Assembly: GCF_000374085.1 (NCBI RefSeq)
Contig: NZ_KB893499.1
Coordinates: 62,001-126,000, forward strand
From: Spirosoma spitsbergense DSM 19989
GTDB taxonomy: Bacteria; Bacteroidota; Bacteroidia; Cytophagales; Spirosomataceae
Direction of reading: 5' to 3'
DNA: 64,000 bases
The notes below the pieces were generated by a model. It was not told where the DNA came from. It did not search any database and saw only the letters and a program-made list of their open reading frames with translations. This document shows positions 51,562 through 59,442 of the stretch, piece by piece (the first letter of the stretch is position 1; each line of letters opens with the position of its first letter). The translations under genes and the position numbers were made by a program.

Positions 51562-51865
51562 AAGTTGTCGGGCCGAAAGGTTAACTAATTTGTCTGGGTA
51601 TACGCCACTAAAACCAACCCAGGGGCAGGTATAGTTGAATAACCTGTCTGACAAACCATTGTTCTGAATGAACCAAAAACATATGAACAAATGACTATTC
51701 TGTGCGCATAACGGGTCACGACTTATTTTTTTATCACAATTTAATCTTGCCTTTGCCACGTTTTGAAAAAAGGCTACGTAAGAAAGAGTAAACCCCCTTG
51801 TTCATGCGTAAAACGTGTACCTGGTACGTGTTTCAATCAGTTCATTTTCTTTCTTTACTAAAACC

Positions 51866-52693
51866 ATGAAAAAACAAATTATGCTTGGCCTGATACTGGC
51901 AGTAACGCTGGGGGCCTGTAACCAGAACAGTAACGTCACCCCCACAACAACCACATCGGCGATTGTAGGGGCGGGCCGGACAACCACCGACTCGTACGGA
52001 AAAGGTACAACCATCACCGCCGACCAACTGCCTGCTGCGACTACAACTTACCTCACTACCAACTATGCGGGCTATACACTCATACAGGCCGTAAAGGGCA
52101 CCGACCGGATGGGCGCAACGTTTTACGCGGTTGTAATCGAGCAAAACAGCGTTCGGCATCACCTCCACTTCGACGCTAATGGGGCTTTTGTGGTTAGCAA
52201 AGGGGGACATGGTCCCGGTATGAACGATGCGAACGAGACCACTATTACGGCCGATGCGCTGCCAGCCGCCATTACTACCTACCTGACTACCACCTACCCC
52301 GGCTATACCCTGGTGCAGGCCGAACAGGCAGCGGATTTGGCAGGTGTCGTGATTTATTACGAAACGGTCATTACGGTTAGTGGCAAAACGTTCCAGCTTA
52401 ACTTCGACCCGGCAGGCAACGTACTCAAAGGCGGTGGCGGTAAAGGAGGTCCTGGTGGCCCCGGCGGAGGAAAACCAATGGGTACCTCGTTAACGGCCGC
52501 TCAGTTACCTGCTACCGTAACAACGTACTTGACGACCAACTACACAGGGTATACCTTCGGGCAGGCGTACCAGGCTACCACGCGGGATGGCGTAACGGTG
52601 TATGCTGTAATGATTACGCAGAACAGCACCAGGTACTTCCTGCTGTTTGATGCTAACGGTGCTTTTGTCAGCGTTCGTACGGGGAAACGCTAG
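51866..52693 (+). CDS. Lipoprotein with three PepSY-like repeats
   Basis: A 275-residue lipoprotein from the ATG at 51866 (MKKQIMLGLILAVTLGAC, lipobox at Cys 18). Three repeats of about 70 residues follow the linker: ITADQLPAATTTYLTTNYAG, ITADALPAAITTYLTTTYPG, and LTAAQLPATVTTYLTTNYTG, each ending near a FDxxGxx strand. This is the PepSY-like (putative beta-lactamase-inhibitor-like, PF11396) fold, repeated. A Gly-rich linker separates units 2 and 3. Members are periplasmic or surface proteins of unknown ligand; single or double copies are usual, triple is less common. It ends in a perfect 22-bp inverted repeat. No upstream partner except the lone receiver gene, divergent. Confidence 0.85.
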   Translation: MKKQIMLGLILAVTLGACNQNSNVTPTTTTSAIVGAGRTTTDSYGKGTTITADQLPAATTTYLTTNYAGYTLIQAVKGTDRMGATFYAVVIEQNSVRHHLHFDANGAFVVSKGGHGPGMNDANETTITADALPAAITTYLTTTYPGYTLVQAEQAADLAGVVIYYETVITVSGKTFQLNFDPAGNVLKGGGGKGGPGGPGGGKPMGTSLTAAQLPATVTTYLTTNYTGYTFGQAYQATTRDGVTVYAVMITQNSTRYFLLFDANGAFVSVRTGKR

Positions 52694-52706
52694 ACAATCA
52701 TCGTGC

Positions 52707-52758
52707 AATAGAAACGGGGATGAATTGACGGCGTAGTCAATTCATCCCCGTTTCTATT
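52707..52758. terminator. Perfect 22-bp inverted repeat between convergent genes
   Basis: AATAGAAACGGGGATGAATT... (52707-52728) and its exact complement (52737-52758) around an 8-base loop. It lies 13 bases after the PepSY-like stop and 63 bases before the stop of the minus-strand barrel protein. No T-run. Confidence 0.8.
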
Positions 52759-52821
52759 ACTGGCCATACGTCGCTTTAACAGAGCGAAGCATTCCCTTTA
52801 TCAACACCTTTGGATTTATTA

Positions 52822-54405
52822 CTATCGCCCGCCAAACTGGTGCATTATCCCTGCCTGTACACCCCAAAATAAATCATCATGATTGTGCACTGCGGGTTTT
52901 AGCTGCGGACTAATAAACGGGCTGGCCCGAAAGAGCCATCCTTTACACTGCCGCTCAATACCAGCCGATACCGTCACATTATTGATTACAGAAACCGGTA
53001 CCGGTTCTCGATACAATCCGTGATCGAATGAGCGACTATTCTCGCGGTAATCGAACGTGAACCGGTTTCGGGCGTACAAGTTGGTATTGGTACCAATCCC
53101 AAAACGAAGCGACCAGTCGTGCCCCAGCGGATAATGATAAGCTACCGTGAGAGGAAGCTGAACCAGTTGATACGATTGAGAAATATCCAGCAATTCGTAG
53201 CTATACGGAATATTGGGAGCGTAGAGCGTGCGAAAATCCTGATGGGTTCGCTTTTGAAAGTCATCGTCAGAAAAGAAGTGGTCACCCTGGAGGGTTAGCT
53301 GAACGCCCGTCTGAATACTCCAGTGGGAATTAAGCCGCCACTCGCCCAGCAGTGAACTACTAAGCTGGTCATGCCCAAGGCCCACCCCGGCCCCCGCCCA
53401 CAGGGACGAACCTGCCACGGCTACCTTCGGGAAAGCCCAGTGAAGGCGGTGTCTGGGTGTCAGTCCCGACGTAATGGAAACAGCCTTCACCGGGCGAACC
53501 AGGCTGTTACTTAAAGCATATTGCAGTAACGGCCGGGCCTGTAAAAAGTCAGCGTTTACGGTTACTGCGCCTGATGGCTCCGGTATCAGGTCCATTGCCG
53601 CTTCGCTGTTTCCCGACGCAGTACGAACGTATTTCGTATTCTTCTCCGTTTGGCCCGGGTGGGTCGCCTGTGGTTCGGTTGCTACCAACGGATTACCCGA
53701 CCGCTGGCTAGTTGTAAGCCGTATACTGGCTCCTTTCCACCTGGGGTCTGATACCTGTTTCTCCACATTGGCAGACTCATCAGGCACCCTGTCGTCGATA
53801 GCGTTAGCCAGTGGCCGGTTCGGATCAGTCAGTACAGAACCGGCTACCCGTTTTAGTTGCTTCCCGGCCAGACTATCCTCTTCCAGCGGCTGCCCACCGA
53901 GTGCTACATTCATCAGACCTGCCGATGGTGTTGGTCTTCCCGTTTGGGTTATGTCCCTAGTCAGGTCTGATCCGCCGGGAACGCGTTTGGCAGATGGACG
54001 GAGCAGAAGCTCATTCTCTCTTTCTCCAGCTCCAACTGGTTCAGTTTTTCGTTGCGGCACAGACACTATACGATCCTGATACCGGGTAATGTATACTGTA
54101 TCGGGCTGACTGGCCGCTAACGAATGATGCGGCAACTGGCTTGCTGCATACTGATGCTTCAGCGAATCAATTGAACTGTAGAGGTTTTTATTCGTATGGT
54201 ATTGGTTTATATTATACAAAAGAGAACCAATCAGCACAGCACCAGCCGTACCATAAAGGAGTGCTTGGCCCCAGCCGATGCCGGGTTTGCCGGGGCCATT
54301 AGCCGATAAATAGCCAAAAATACGATCCACATCGCCCGCGTCCGCTTCGGCCGGAAGACCGAGCATTTTGCGCCGGAGTTCGTCATCAAATCGTTCAGTT
54401 TTCAT
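52822..54405 (-). CDS. Sigma-linked protein: cytoplasmic N-terminus, one membrane helix, C-terminal barrel
   Basis: A 527-residue protein whose start overlaps the ECF sigma gene by 11 bases. Residues 1-40 (FDDELRRKMLGLPAEADAGD) have no signal peptide and look like a cytoplasmic sigma-binding segment; a helix at about 46-64 (ALLYGTAGAVLIGSLLYNIN) crosses the inner membrane. A long polar region (about 70-330) follows, and the last 200 residues have alternating strands of an outer-membrane-type barrel (SWSLRFGIGTNTNLYARNRF-like, WLFRASPFISPQLKPAVHNH, then MHQFGGR). It is read as an anti-sigma-type protein whose sensor is an OMP-like barrel. Family name unknown to me; no catalytic motif. Confidence 0.65.
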   Translation of the reverse strand: MKTERFDDELRRKMLGLPAEADAGDVDRIFGYLSANGPGKPGIGWGQALLYGTAGAVLIGSLLYNINQYHTNKNLYSSIDSLKHQYAASQLPHHSLAASQPDTVYITRYQDRIVSVPQRKTEPVGAGERENELLLRPSAKRVPGGSDLTRDITQTGRPTPSAGLMNVALGGQPLEEDSLAGKQLKRVAGSVLTDPNRPLANAIDDRVPDESANVEKQVSDPRWKGASIRLTTSQRSGNPLVATEPQATHPGQTEKNTKYVRTASGNSEAAMDLIPEPSGAVTVNADFLQARPLLQYALSNSLVRPVKAVSITSGLTPRHRLHWAFPKVAVAGSSLWAGAGVGLGHDQLSSSLLGEWRLNSHWSIQTGVQLTLQGDHFFSDDDFQKRTHQDFRTLYAPNIPYSYELLDISQSYQLVQLPLTVAYHYPLGHDWSLRFGIGTNTNLYARNRFTFDYRENSRSFDHGLYREPVPVSVINNVTVSAGIERQCKGWLFRASPFISPQLKPAVHNHDDLFWGVQAGIMHQFGGR

Positions 54406-55003
54406 TGTATCGCTGGTGCGGCCAGTTATATTGCTGGTACAGGGCCGGGTGGATCTGTTTAATCATGGATTGTAATTTACGGCGGGCATCCCGCAGGTTC
54501 GACCTGGACGTACCCTCCTGAATATCCAGCATGACGGAAATTTCGGTATGTGAATACCCATCCACTACGAACAGCGTGAACACCATCCGGTAGGTGGTGG
54601 GTAATTGCTGAACCAGAGCCAGAATCTCCCGAGCCGACATGGCACTGATGATGTCATCATTCCAGTCTGCCACATCAATATCCTCCAGCCCAACCTCTCC
54701 GGCCCATTTCTGTTTTTTTCGGTAGTAATCGACCGCAGTGTTCACCATTATCGTTCGCAGCCAGGCTTCGAAGGACTGGGTTGGGTCATAACGGGCGAGG
54801 TGCGTAAAAACCTTGAGGAACCCATCGTTGATGATTTCGTCCGCTTCCTGCGGATGAGCGGCATAACGCATACACACGCTTTTGGCGAAGCCCGCAAACT
54901 GACGAATCAGCTCATACTGTGCCCGCTCATCCCCTGCCAGGCATGCCTGCAGAACGCTCGGCAAATCGTCCTTCGTAAAGCGCGGTTTTCGGGTAAACAG
55001 CAA
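54395..55003 (-). CDS. ECF-type sigma-70 family RNA polymerase sigma factor
   Basis: A 202-residue sigma factor. Region 2 (about 20-95): LIRQFAGFAKSVCMRYAAHP, EADEIINDGFLKVFTHLARY, SFEAWLRTIMVNTAVDYYRK. Region 4 (about 125-190): LVQQLPTTYRMVFTLFVVDG, YSHTEISVMLDIQEGTSRSN, LRDARRKLQSMI. It should direct RNA polymerase to a small regulon controlled by the coupled barrel protein. The two genes overlap by 11 bases, so they are co-translated. It is divergent from a five-gene operon (from 55184); a 14-bp perfect dyad lies in the 180-base gap. The regulon is unknown; the operon opposite is a candidate. Confidence 0.92.
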   Translation of the reverse strand: MLFTRKPRFTKDDLPSVLQACLAGDERAQYELIRQFAGFAKSVCMRYAAHPQEADEIINDGFLKVFTHLARYDPTQSFEAWLRTIMVNTAVDYYRKKQKWAGEVGLEDIDVADWNDDIISAMSAREILALVQQLPTTYRMVFTLFVVDGYSHTEISVMLDIQEGTSRSNLRDARRKLQSMIKQIHPALYQQYNWPHQRYNEN

Positions 55004-55063
55004 AATGTCAGTCGTTATTTTCGTAGGCAGGCGTTCCTACTTATCCCATACGGATAAACAGGA

Positions 55064-55131
55064 CGAAACGTGGGGTGAGTGGCCAACTATTTTCCAGACA
55101 TTATTTTTTCATTAAAGCACCCCACGTTTCG
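55064..55131. promoter_or_regulatory. Perfect 14-bp dyad in the divergent sigma/operon region
   Basis: CGAAACGTGGGGTG (55064-55077) and CACCCCACGTTTCG (55118-55131) are exact complements 40 bases apart; a smaller dyad TTATCC-N5-GGATAA sits at 55041-55057. Both lie between the two start codons, so operator or looping sites are as likely as a terminator. Confidence 0.5.
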
Positions 55132-55183
55132 AGCCGCTGCGCCGTAATAAAAGTTGAAGGCGGTTTACTCCCCGCCGAAAACA

Positions 55184-56005
55184 ATGAACATGAATCGCAT
55201 AGCCTCCATTCTGCTACTATTTTGCCTGTTTACACCTGCACTTATCAACGCTCAGGACAATATCGTGCTGAAAAGCGGTACTGAAATAAAAGCGAAGGTA
55301 CTGGAAGTATCAGCCACCGAAATAAAATACCGTAAACAGGACAATCCCGATGGTCCCATTTACACATCGGGTGTGGACGACGTATTGTTGATCAATTATG
55401 CCAATGGCACCAAAGATATTCTGGGCAATGCCCCCTCTGCGGTAGTCCAACCATCGACTCCCCTCCTGTCTTCGTCGCAACCGTTGCGTTCGGTAGCAGG
55501 TTTACGCTACGACGGTGGGTGGTTCAGCCGCCATTTCAGTACGCAGCAGGGAGAAGTGATCCCCAATCGGCAGGTACGCTCGCTTCTCGTTACCAATCAA
55601 CAGGCACTACACTCATTTGAACAGGGGCAACACCTGCGCCGGTGGACCTACGTAACGGCGGGCGCGGCCATTGCGTTACTGGGTACAGGGGCGGCTCTGG
55701 CGGCTTTCGGCGATGGCCGGTTCGGACACGACGGTAATCGAATGAATAACAACGATCCAAATGTGGGTAGTACCACCGATATGGACGGAAACAGATTTCG
55801 GCACCGGGGAGATGGAGCCACAATTGCCGGTGTGGCCGTGGCGGGTACGGGGCTGATACTGGGCGTCACCGCGCTGATTCTGGACCATGGGGGTACGGTG
55901 GCTTTTCGGCGGGCTGCTAATCGATACCGCAGCCAGCCCGCCACTAGTCTGCACCTGACACCGGGGTACCGGGGTACCGGTTTAGGCTTATCCCTGCGCT
56001 TTTAG
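55184..56005 (+). CDS. Secreted protein with Bacteroidota-type N-terminal domain and two membrane helices
   Basis: A 273-residue protein from the ATG at 55184 (the ATG at 55190 is an equal choice); the signal peptide ends near LINAQ. Residues about 25-85 (IVLKSGTEIKAKVLEVSATE, IKYRKQDNPDGPIYTSGVDD, DVLLINYANGTKDIL) are a small domain widespread in Bacteroidota lipoproteins, of unknown function. Hydrophobic segments lie near 161-178 and 222-240, separated by a Gly/Asn-rich loop (GDGRFGHDGNRMNNNDPNVG), and the end is beta-like (SLHLTPGYRGTGLGLSLRF). It is first in the operon with the ACP-like, Rieske, b561-like and YceI genes. Function unknown. Confidence 0.6.
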   Translation: MNMNRIASILLLFCLFTPALINAQDNIVLKSGTEIKAKVLEVSATEIKYRKQDNPDGPIYTSGVDDVLLINYANGTKDILGNAPSAVVQPSTPLLSSSQPLRSVAGLRYDGGWFSRHFSTQQGEVIPNRQVRSLLVTNQQALHSFEQGQHLRRWTYVTAGAAIALLGTGAALAAFGDGRFGHDGNRMNNNDPNVGSTTDMDGNRFRHRGDGATIAGVAVAGTGLILGVTALILDHGGTVAFRRAANRYRSQPATSLHLTPGYRGTGLGLSLRF

Positions 56006-56038
56006 CGGTCCATATGCTTACCAATAATCAACAAAACT

Positions 56039-56386
56039 ATGGCATTCAACCTAGTTTCTTTACAGCAGTATCTGCTCGACCGGTTCAGGATTCCGCCCGG
56101 CTGGGTCTGGCTCGACACTTGCTTCCGGCAGGACCTGAGTTTATCCGAATCGGATATGAAGCAACTCCTCGGTTTTGTGAGTCAGCAAACCGGGCTGGCC
56201 TTTCCCGAAAGAACTGTTCGGGACATTTCGGATGTGTTCGATCTGCTGGTTCATGTCCTGCTGCAAACAGAAACAACCGAAATGAGCAGCGCTTACTTCG
56301 ATTCGCTGGTATTCATGGGGCCCTCCTCCCAATCCGACTTTCAGCCCTTCGGTACTGCCCTGTTGCAACACGTTCTCATAAATTAA
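56039..56386 (+). CDS. Acyl-carrier-protein-like small protein without the usual Ser
   Basis: A 115-residue soluble protein. The pattern WVWLDTCFRQDLSLSESDMK, QLLGFVSQQTGLAFPERTVR, DISDVFDLLVHVLLQTETTE has the spacing of a carrier-protein helix bundle (helix, DxxxD-type loop, L-E-x-x-F helix, then V-x-D-I helix). The DSL motif with the phosphopantetheine Ser is replaced by DLSLSESD, so modification is uncertain. The fold call is inference. It begins 33 bases after the preceding gene and ends 18 bases before the Rieske gene, so it belongs to the operon. A competing frame at 56014-56448 is rejected. Confidence 0.5.
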   Translation: MAFNLVSLQQYLLDRFRIPPGWVWLDTCFRQDLSLSESDMKQLLGFVSQQTGLAFPERTVRDISDVFDLLVHVLLQTETTEMSSAYFDSLVFMGPSSQSDFQPFGTALLQHVLIN

Positions 56387-56404
56387 TCAGTAACAATAAC
56401 CCAA

Positions 56405-56863
56405 ATGACGAATACAACCGAATCAATGGATCGCCTGGCTTTTCTTAAAGAGCTGGGTCTTAAGGGGGCGGCTCTTGTCGCTTTTTATTGCGGAGCCGGT
56501 ACCCTTGAATCCTGCTCCAAATCGGATAATATAACCCCGGCGGCCGCGCTGTCCTCGCCTATTACACTGGACCTGACAACAGCAGCCTACTCTAAACTCA
56601 CTACGGTTGGCAACTATGCGTACACAGGCAATATTCTGGTAGCCCACATAAAAAACGGGAGTTACATCGCCATCTCGAAAGTGTGTACCCACGAGGGCAC
56701 AACGGTACAATACGTTTCCAGTTCAGACAGTATATATTGTCCAAACCACGGAGCTACCTTTACAACGGCGGGAACCGTTACGAGTGGACCAGCCCGGCAG
56801 TCGCTGACGCAGTACAAGACAACCCTAGGCAGCGACGGCAAGACCCTGCAAATCAGCAACTAA
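56405..56863 (+). CDS. Rieske-type [2Fe-2S] protein
   Basis: A 152-residue protein (ATG at 56405; ATG at 56426 possible). Cluster ligands are in ISKVCTHEGTTVQYV (Cys-x-His) and SIYCPNHGATFTTAG (Cys-x-x-His), so the Rieske site is complete, although shorter than those of bc1 complexes. The N-terminus is short, with RLAFLKELGLKGAALVAFY followed by CGAGTLESC; this resembles a lipoprotein or twin-arginine-like leader but no RR is seen, so its export route is not certain. It should carry single electrons outside the cytoplasm. It lies 6 bases before the b561-like gene and within the operon with YceI. Confidence 0.85.
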   Translation: MTNTTESMDRLAFLKELGLKGAALVAFYCGAGTLESCSKSDNITPAAALSSPITLDLTTAAYSKLTTVGNYAYTGNILVAHIKNGSYIAISKVCTHEGTTVQYVSSSDSIYCPNHGATFTTAGTVTSGPARQSLTQYKTTLGSDGKTLQISN

Positions 56864-56869
56864 ACGCTC

Positions 56870-57547
56870 ATGAAAAAACTTCTTGTTCTACTACTTTGCT
56901 TCGGGTTGCGGATTCACGCCCAGGATACCACAAAGGTTACCGGCCAGACGACAACACCCATTACCGTGGCTACAACCTCTGCCGACCAGATGCTGGCCGC
57001 GATGACCGATTCGTCGACAGCCCAGCCGCTGTTGCCCCATAAAATGCTGTTTACCCAGCGGGTGTTCTGGGGGCCAAAGGGTTTATTACGGGTTATGAAT
57101 CTGGCACCGCTGACCCCTGAGGGACGTGAGAAAGAGCTTAAAGTACGTCGGTCGATGCTGGTGGCACACCAGGTAATGGGATTCGTGACGCTGGCGGGTT
57201 TTGTGGTGCAGGGTATTCTGGGAGCAAAACTCTATAATGCCCAGGGCGACCAGTACCGGCGGTTATACGATGCGCACCAAACCTCGGCTGCCTTTATCAA
57301 CGTTGCCTACGGTACTACGGCCCTGCTCTCCCTAACCGCTCCGCCAAAACTGCTGGCCGACCGGAAGGGACTGAGTGGCATAAAGTTGCATAAGTACTTA
57401 GCTATCGTTCACCTGACAGGGATGATCGCCACGAATATTCTGGCCGGTATGATTCGGCAACAGCCCGAACTGAAACCCTACCACCGGGCGGTGGCCTATA
57501 CTACGTTTGGGGCTTTTGCGGCTTCCATCATCGCCATTAAATTCTGA
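56870..57547 (+). CDS. Cytochrome b561-like four-helix membrane protein
   Basis: A 225-residue protein with a signal-like start (MKKLLVLLLCFGLRIHAQ). Four helices lie near 102-122, 140-160, 172-190 and 205-223. Histidines sit at helix ends: MLVAHQVMGFVTLAGFVVQG, LYDAHQTSAAFINVAYG, KLHKYLAIVHLTGMIATNIL and YHRAVAYTTFGAFAASI. Four to five such His in a four-helix bundle are what b561-type proteins use to hold two b haems. It starts 6 bases after the Rieske stop, so an electron path from Rieske centre to haem or the reverse is likely. Haem number is inference. Confidence 0.65.
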   Translation: MKKLLVLLLCFGLRIHAQDTTKVTGQTTTPITVATTSADQMLAAMTDSSTAQPLLPHKMLFTQRVFWGPKGLLRVMNLAPLTPEGREKELKVRRSMLVAHQVMGFVTLAGFVVQGILGAKLYNAQGDQYRRLYDAHQTSAAFINVAYGTTALLSLTAPPKLLADRKGLSGIKLHKYLAIVHLTGMIATNILAGMIRQQPELKPYHRAVAYTTFGAFAASIIAIKF

Positions 57548-57572
57548 GCAGACACCTTATTTACGACTCCCC

Positions 57573-58133
57573 ATGCGTTATAAATTATTGATAAACGGGT
57601 GCTTAGGCCCTTTCCTGTTAAGTATCCTGATCGCGGCTACGGCGGCAAGCCATAAACTGATAGCCGACAAAAAAACGTCGACCGTCACTTACACCATGTA
57701 CCACCCACTCCATACCTGGGACGGCGTTAGCCATGATGTCAATTGCGCAATTATGTACAACGACGACAGCAAACAGGTAGAAAGTGTAGCAGTAGCCATT
57801 AAAGTGGCCTCGTTCGATAGTAAGGACAGCAACCGGGATTCGCACGCGCTGGAAGTGCTCGACGCTATCCGCTACCCCAACGTCACGTTCGTCAGTCAGC
57901 AGGTTGTGCCTAATGCCGATGGCACGCTGAAAGCAACCGGGAAACTTACGTTTCACGGGGTTACCAAACCCACCGTGCTGGTTTGCACCCGGAAAGACAA
58001 TGGCAACAGCCTGACCATCGATGGCTTGTTCGATATTAACATGACCGATTTCAACATCGAACAGCCGTCGTTACTGGGCATGAAGGCCGACAATGCCATA
58101 AAACTCAAATTCACCGCTAGCTTCACCCGGTAA
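57573..58133 (+). CDS. YceI-family protein
   Basis: A 186-residue secreted protein from the ATG at 57573 (signal peptide LINGCLGPFLLSILIAATAA). The mature part has KTSTVTYTMYHPLHTWDGVS, KVASFDSKDSNRDSHALEVL, AIRYPNVTFVSQQVVPNADG and KLTFHGVTKPTVLVCTRKDN, which define the YceI lipocalin-like barrel. YceI proteins bind polyisoprenoids and quinone-like lipids in a central pocket. As the last gene of the operon with Rieske and b561-like proteins, it may shuttle an isoprenoid quinone or other lipid, but this is inference. It is followed by a terminator overlapping the purK end. Confidence 0.88.
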   Translation: MRYKLLINGCLGPFLLSILIAATAASHKLIADKKTSTVTYTMYHPLHTWDGVSHDVNCAIMYNDDSKQVESVAVAIKVASFDSKDSNRDSHALEVLDAIRYPNVTFVSQQVVPNADGTLKATGKLTFHGVTKPTVLVCTRKDNGNSLTIDGLFDINMTDFNIEQPSLLGMKADNAIKLKFTASFTR

Positions 58134-58185
58134 AAGAAATCTATTTTCGGGGTAAAACAAGCGGGCTGTCAGGGCAGTTTTTTTT

Positions 58186-59334
58186 TCAGCCATTGGGATC
58201 AGCAACGACCCTGATGGCTTTTTTTACGTCCGATACTTTTTCCCGCAGCGCATCCAGCGAATCGTCCATGACGGTTACATGGCCCATTTTACGGAAGGGC
58301 TTTGTGATGGCTTTCCCGTACAGAAAGGGGAACACACCGGGCATGGCGAGCAGACTCTCCAGTCCTTCATAAACGGCGGGGCCGGTGTGTCCGTCTTCGC
58401 CGAGAAGGTTGACCATAGCGGCTGGCTGGTAGGCCGATGTGTTACCGAGGGGGTAGTTCAAAATGGCCCGCCAGTGCTGCTCAAACTGCGACGTGACGTT
58501 GGCCCGGATGGTATGATGACCGCTGTTATGCGGACGCGGAGCCACCTCGTTGATGAGTACGTTCCCCTGCTTATCCAGAAATAATTCTACCGCCAGCAGG
58601 CCAACAATACCGAATGCGTCGGCAGTTTGGCGGGCAATGGCCTGCGCCTGCCGGTCGATTTCGGTCGAAATTTCGGCCGGGGCAAACAGGTACTCCACCA
58701 GGTTAAGTTCGGGGTGAAACACCATTTCTACCGTCGAAAATGTTTGCACTTCTCCCCGTTCGTTGCGGGCCACGATAACGGCTAGTTCTTTCGCAAAATC
58801 AACCGCTTTTTCCAGAATACCCGGTGCATCAAAAGCTTTGCCCACATCGGCAATGGAGCCAATACGCTGAACCCCCCGCCCATCGTACCCATCCCGACCA
58901 AGTTTATGGAAGGCTGGCAGGAAGTCGGGCTGATCAATCTCGATCATGGCCACATCGGCGCGGTTATCGGTCAGGATAAAATCGGCAGTGGGCAGGTTAT
59001 GGTCGCGGTAAAATTGTTTCTGAAGCCGTTTATCCTGAATAATACGAATCACGGACGGCTGCGGAAATACCCGCTTCCCTTCCCGTTCCAGGGCTTCGAG
59101 GGCTTCTACATTGACGCGTTCAATCTCAATGGTCAGCACATCAACCGATTGTCCGAACTGATAGACTGTATCATAATCGGTGAGCGAACCCATTGTAAAC
59201 TGTGTACACAGGTGCCGACAGGGAGCTTCGGCGTCCGGGTCAAGAATATGAACGCGGAGGTTCCAGTCGATAGATGCCTGCAACAGCATCAAACCAAGCT
59301 GCCCCCCGCCAAGAATACCAATAGTAGGTGTCAA
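58186..59334 (-). CDS. purK: 5-(carboxyamino)imidazole ribonucleotide synthase
   Basis: A 382-residue enzyme of purine synthesis (ATP-dependent conversion of AIR with bicarbonate to N5-CAIR). Start TTG at 59334 is preferred: it gives LTPTIGILGGGQLGLMLL, matching the family beginning. An ATG at 59388 would add 18 residues read from the intergenic GAAAGAG repeat and is rejected. ATP-grasp features: LPTADFILTDNRADVAMIEI, GRDGYDGRGVQRI, IVARNERGEVQTFSTVEMVF, LAVELFLDKQGNVLINEVAP and RPHNSGHHTI. Length and order are normal. purE is not next to it in the window. Confidence 0.95.
   Translation of the reverse strand: MTPTIGILGGGQLGLMLLQASIDWNLRVHILDPDAEAPCRHLCTQFTMGSLTDYDTVYQFGQSVDVLTIEIERVNVEALEALEREGKRVFPQPSVIRIIQDKRLQKQFYRDHNLPTADFILTDNRADVAMIEIDQPDFLPAFHKLGRDGYDGRGVQRIGSIADVGKAFDAPGILEKAVDFAKELAVIVARNERGEVQTFSTVEMVFHPELNLVEYLFAPAEISTEIDRQAQAIARQTADAFGIVGLLAVELFLDKQGNVLINEVAPRPHNSGHHTIRANVTSQFEQHWRAILNYPLGNTSAYQPAAMVNLLGEDGHTGPAVYEGLESLLAMPGVFPFLYGKAITKPFRKMGHVTVMDDSLDALREKVSDVKKAIRVVADPNG
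58188..58225 (+). terminator. Terminator after the redox operon
   Basis: AGCCAT-T-GGG pairs with CCC-TG-ATGGCT across 58188-58219, followed by seven T to 58225. It overlaps the last codons of purK on the other strand. Confidence 0.5.
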
Positions 59335-59348
59335 GGGAGTAAAAGAAC

Positions 59349-59442
59349 GAAAGAGTGAAAGAGCGAAATCAGGCCAGTGATGCCGCATTAGCCGACAAAA
59401 TTAGCAATTCGCACCGTTTCGGCGACTCGCTTTCGCTCTTTT
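59349..59442. repeat. Imperfect inverted repeat of GAAAGAG(T/C)GAAA words
   Basis: GAAAGAGTGAAAGAGCGAAA (59349-59368) is complementary, with a few mismatches, to the GCGACTCGCTTTCGCTCTTT region (about 59422-59442). Same words as at 47934-47984. It lies between the purK start and the stop of the head GIN gene, and the right arm touches that stop. Confidence 0.6.

Noticed and set aside
56014-56448. A 144-residue open frame overlapping the ACP-like and Rieske starts.
   Set aside because: It conflicts with two genes of better composition and operon spacing; its product has no recognisable pattern.
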